From NCBI GenBank assembly GCA_004553595.1, contig SFKZ01000014.1, positions 1-41,354 on the forward strand: a stretch of DNA of 41,354 bases, written 5' to 3'. Positions 40,593 to 41,354 of this stretch are shown here, in pieces. A model generated the notes under the pieces. It saw only the letters and a program-made list of their open reading frames with translations. It was not told the origin of the DNA and did not search any database. A program made the translations under genes and the position numbers. This DNA is from Methanobrevibacter ruminantium (GTDB lineage: Archaea > Methanobacteriota > Methanobacteria > Methanobacteriales > Methanobacteriaceae). Positions within the stretch are counted from its first letter, which is position 1, and the number at the start of each line of letters is the position of its first letter.

Positions 40593-41354
40593 ATGCAAAA
40601 TTCATTACCAAATTTAAATAATCCAAACAATTATATAGTAGACCCTAGAGCACAAGGTTATAGAGAAATATTCAACACTCCAATGTATAACCCCGTTGCG
40701 CAGACTCAACCAGTTGTGCAATATCAACCAACCCAAGAGCTACTTGATTATATAAATAATATAGGAACTGCTGAACCTACAGAATCTAAGAAGCTTAAAG
40801 AAAGTTGGGGTAATGCTCCTGTAAATATTCAAGGACATCCTATATTATCCGATGTTGCAACTATAGGTAAGAATGCGATAATGGATGTACCTCAAATAGC
40901 TACTGGTTTTGTAAGTATGGCTGGAGATTTTATCCAGCATCCTATTGAGTCTACAATAAATCAAGGAAGAGCCGTAGGTGAATATATAAACAACTTACGA
41001 GACAGAGTAAATACTGAATCTTTAACGGGGAATGAGTATTTAGATAGACTTTACAATCCCCTCAATATTCCATTATTAAAGGCTGGTCAATTAGCTCAAA
41101 AAGATTTGTATAACTTCTGGTATGGCTCTGCATTACCTATTTTACATACCAAGACATTGGGAAGTGCTATAGAAGATATACAAAAAGGAAATGGCGATGC
41201 TGCATTTAAAAAGCTTAAAGAAGCTGGAGTCGAGTCTTATGAACAATTTAAAAAAGACCCATTAATTACTTCTTTGATATTAGCTCCTAATACAACTACT
41301 AGAGCTATAAAAGGTGTGGGAACTGCAGGATTGAATCTTGCTGAAAAAGCTGGA
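40593..41354 (+). CDS. Large internal virion (core) protein, N-terminal part running off the window
   Basis: ATG at 40593 opens a frame with no stop to base 41354, exactly 254 codons. Reading on from base 1 keeps the frame (…NLAEKAG then ELSKAK…), giving a 1053-residue protein. This part starts with a Pro/Asn/Gln-rich segment and then helices with a hydrophobic stretch (TIGKNAIMDVPQIATGFVSM). The role is inferred from its place after the transglycosylase core protein. The ribosome site is weak (TAGGAATTAAT). Confidence 0.75.
   Translation, partial: MQNSLPNLNNPNNYIVDPRAQGYREIFNTPMYNPVAQTQPVVQYQPTQELLDYINNIGTAEPTESKKLKESWGNAPVNIQGHPILSDVATIGKNAIMDVPQIATGFVSMAGDFIQHPIESTINQGRAVGEYINNLRDRVNTESLTGNEYLDRLYNPLNIPLLKAGQLAQKDLYNFWYGSALPILHTKTLGSAIEDIQKGNGDAAFKKLKEAGVESYEQFKKDPLITSLILAPNTTTRAIKGVGTAGLNLAEKAG

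Overview
The window reads as the genome of a small, AT-rich, short-tailed (podovirus-like) bacteriophage. All supported genes lie on the + strand, are tightly packed with 1-4 base stop/start overlaps, and follow strong Shine-Dalgarno sites. TAA, TAG and TGA all end genes, so the standard bacterial code applies. AT-richness, strong ribosome sites and a peptidoglycan amidase suggest a low-GC Gram-positive host, but this is inference. No integrase, repressor, tRNA or CRISPR was seen, so a lytic life style is likely. The last gene is still open at base 41354 and continues in frame into the reading frame open at base 1. The window is therefore probably a complete circularised genome cut inside one gene.

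Layout: (1) 27.5-41.35 kb joined to 1-2.4 kb is the head, tail and internal-core module. Its order is large terminase, portal, acidic scaffold, major capsid, T7 gp11-like and gp12-like tail proteins, a GNAT-fold protein, T7 endonuclease I-like resolvase, an internal core protein, a lytic transglycosylase core protein and a 1053-residue core protein. (2) 2.4-8.8 kb encodes tail appendages and receptor-binding proteins, one with collagen-like and 24-residue repeats. (3) 8.8-10.6 kb holds unknown genes. (4) 10.6-11.7 kb is a noncoding control region with a terminator, hairpins, G-runs, a 13-unit TATATA array, inverted-repeat motifs and a promoter. (5) 11.7-16 kb is a cassette of small unknown genes sharing a GGAGGA ribosome site, ending with a T7-lysozyme-like amidase. 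(6) 16.3-18.0 kb holds small genes and a permuted NlpC/P60-like hydrolase. (7) 18.0-18.57 kb is a separate unit with its own promoter, structured leader, zinc-ribbon gene and strong terminator. (8) 18.6-27.5 kb is the replication, nucleotide and regulation module: DnaB-like helicase, dATP/dGTP diphosphohydrolase-like protein, a small sigma factor, flap endonuclease, metallophosphoesterase, NrS-1-like primase-polymerase, a ZAS-type zinc protein and a HAD phosphatase.

The combination is unusual. Virion assembly looks T7-like, but there is no phage RNA polymerase and no family A, B or C DNA polymerase. Transcription probably uses the host RNA polymerase, perhaps redirected by the phage sigma factor. 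Promoters carry AGGG next to the -35 box, and three sites have TTGTWACAWT exactly 27 bases before the -10 box. DNA synthesis would need the host replicase or the primase-polymerase itself.
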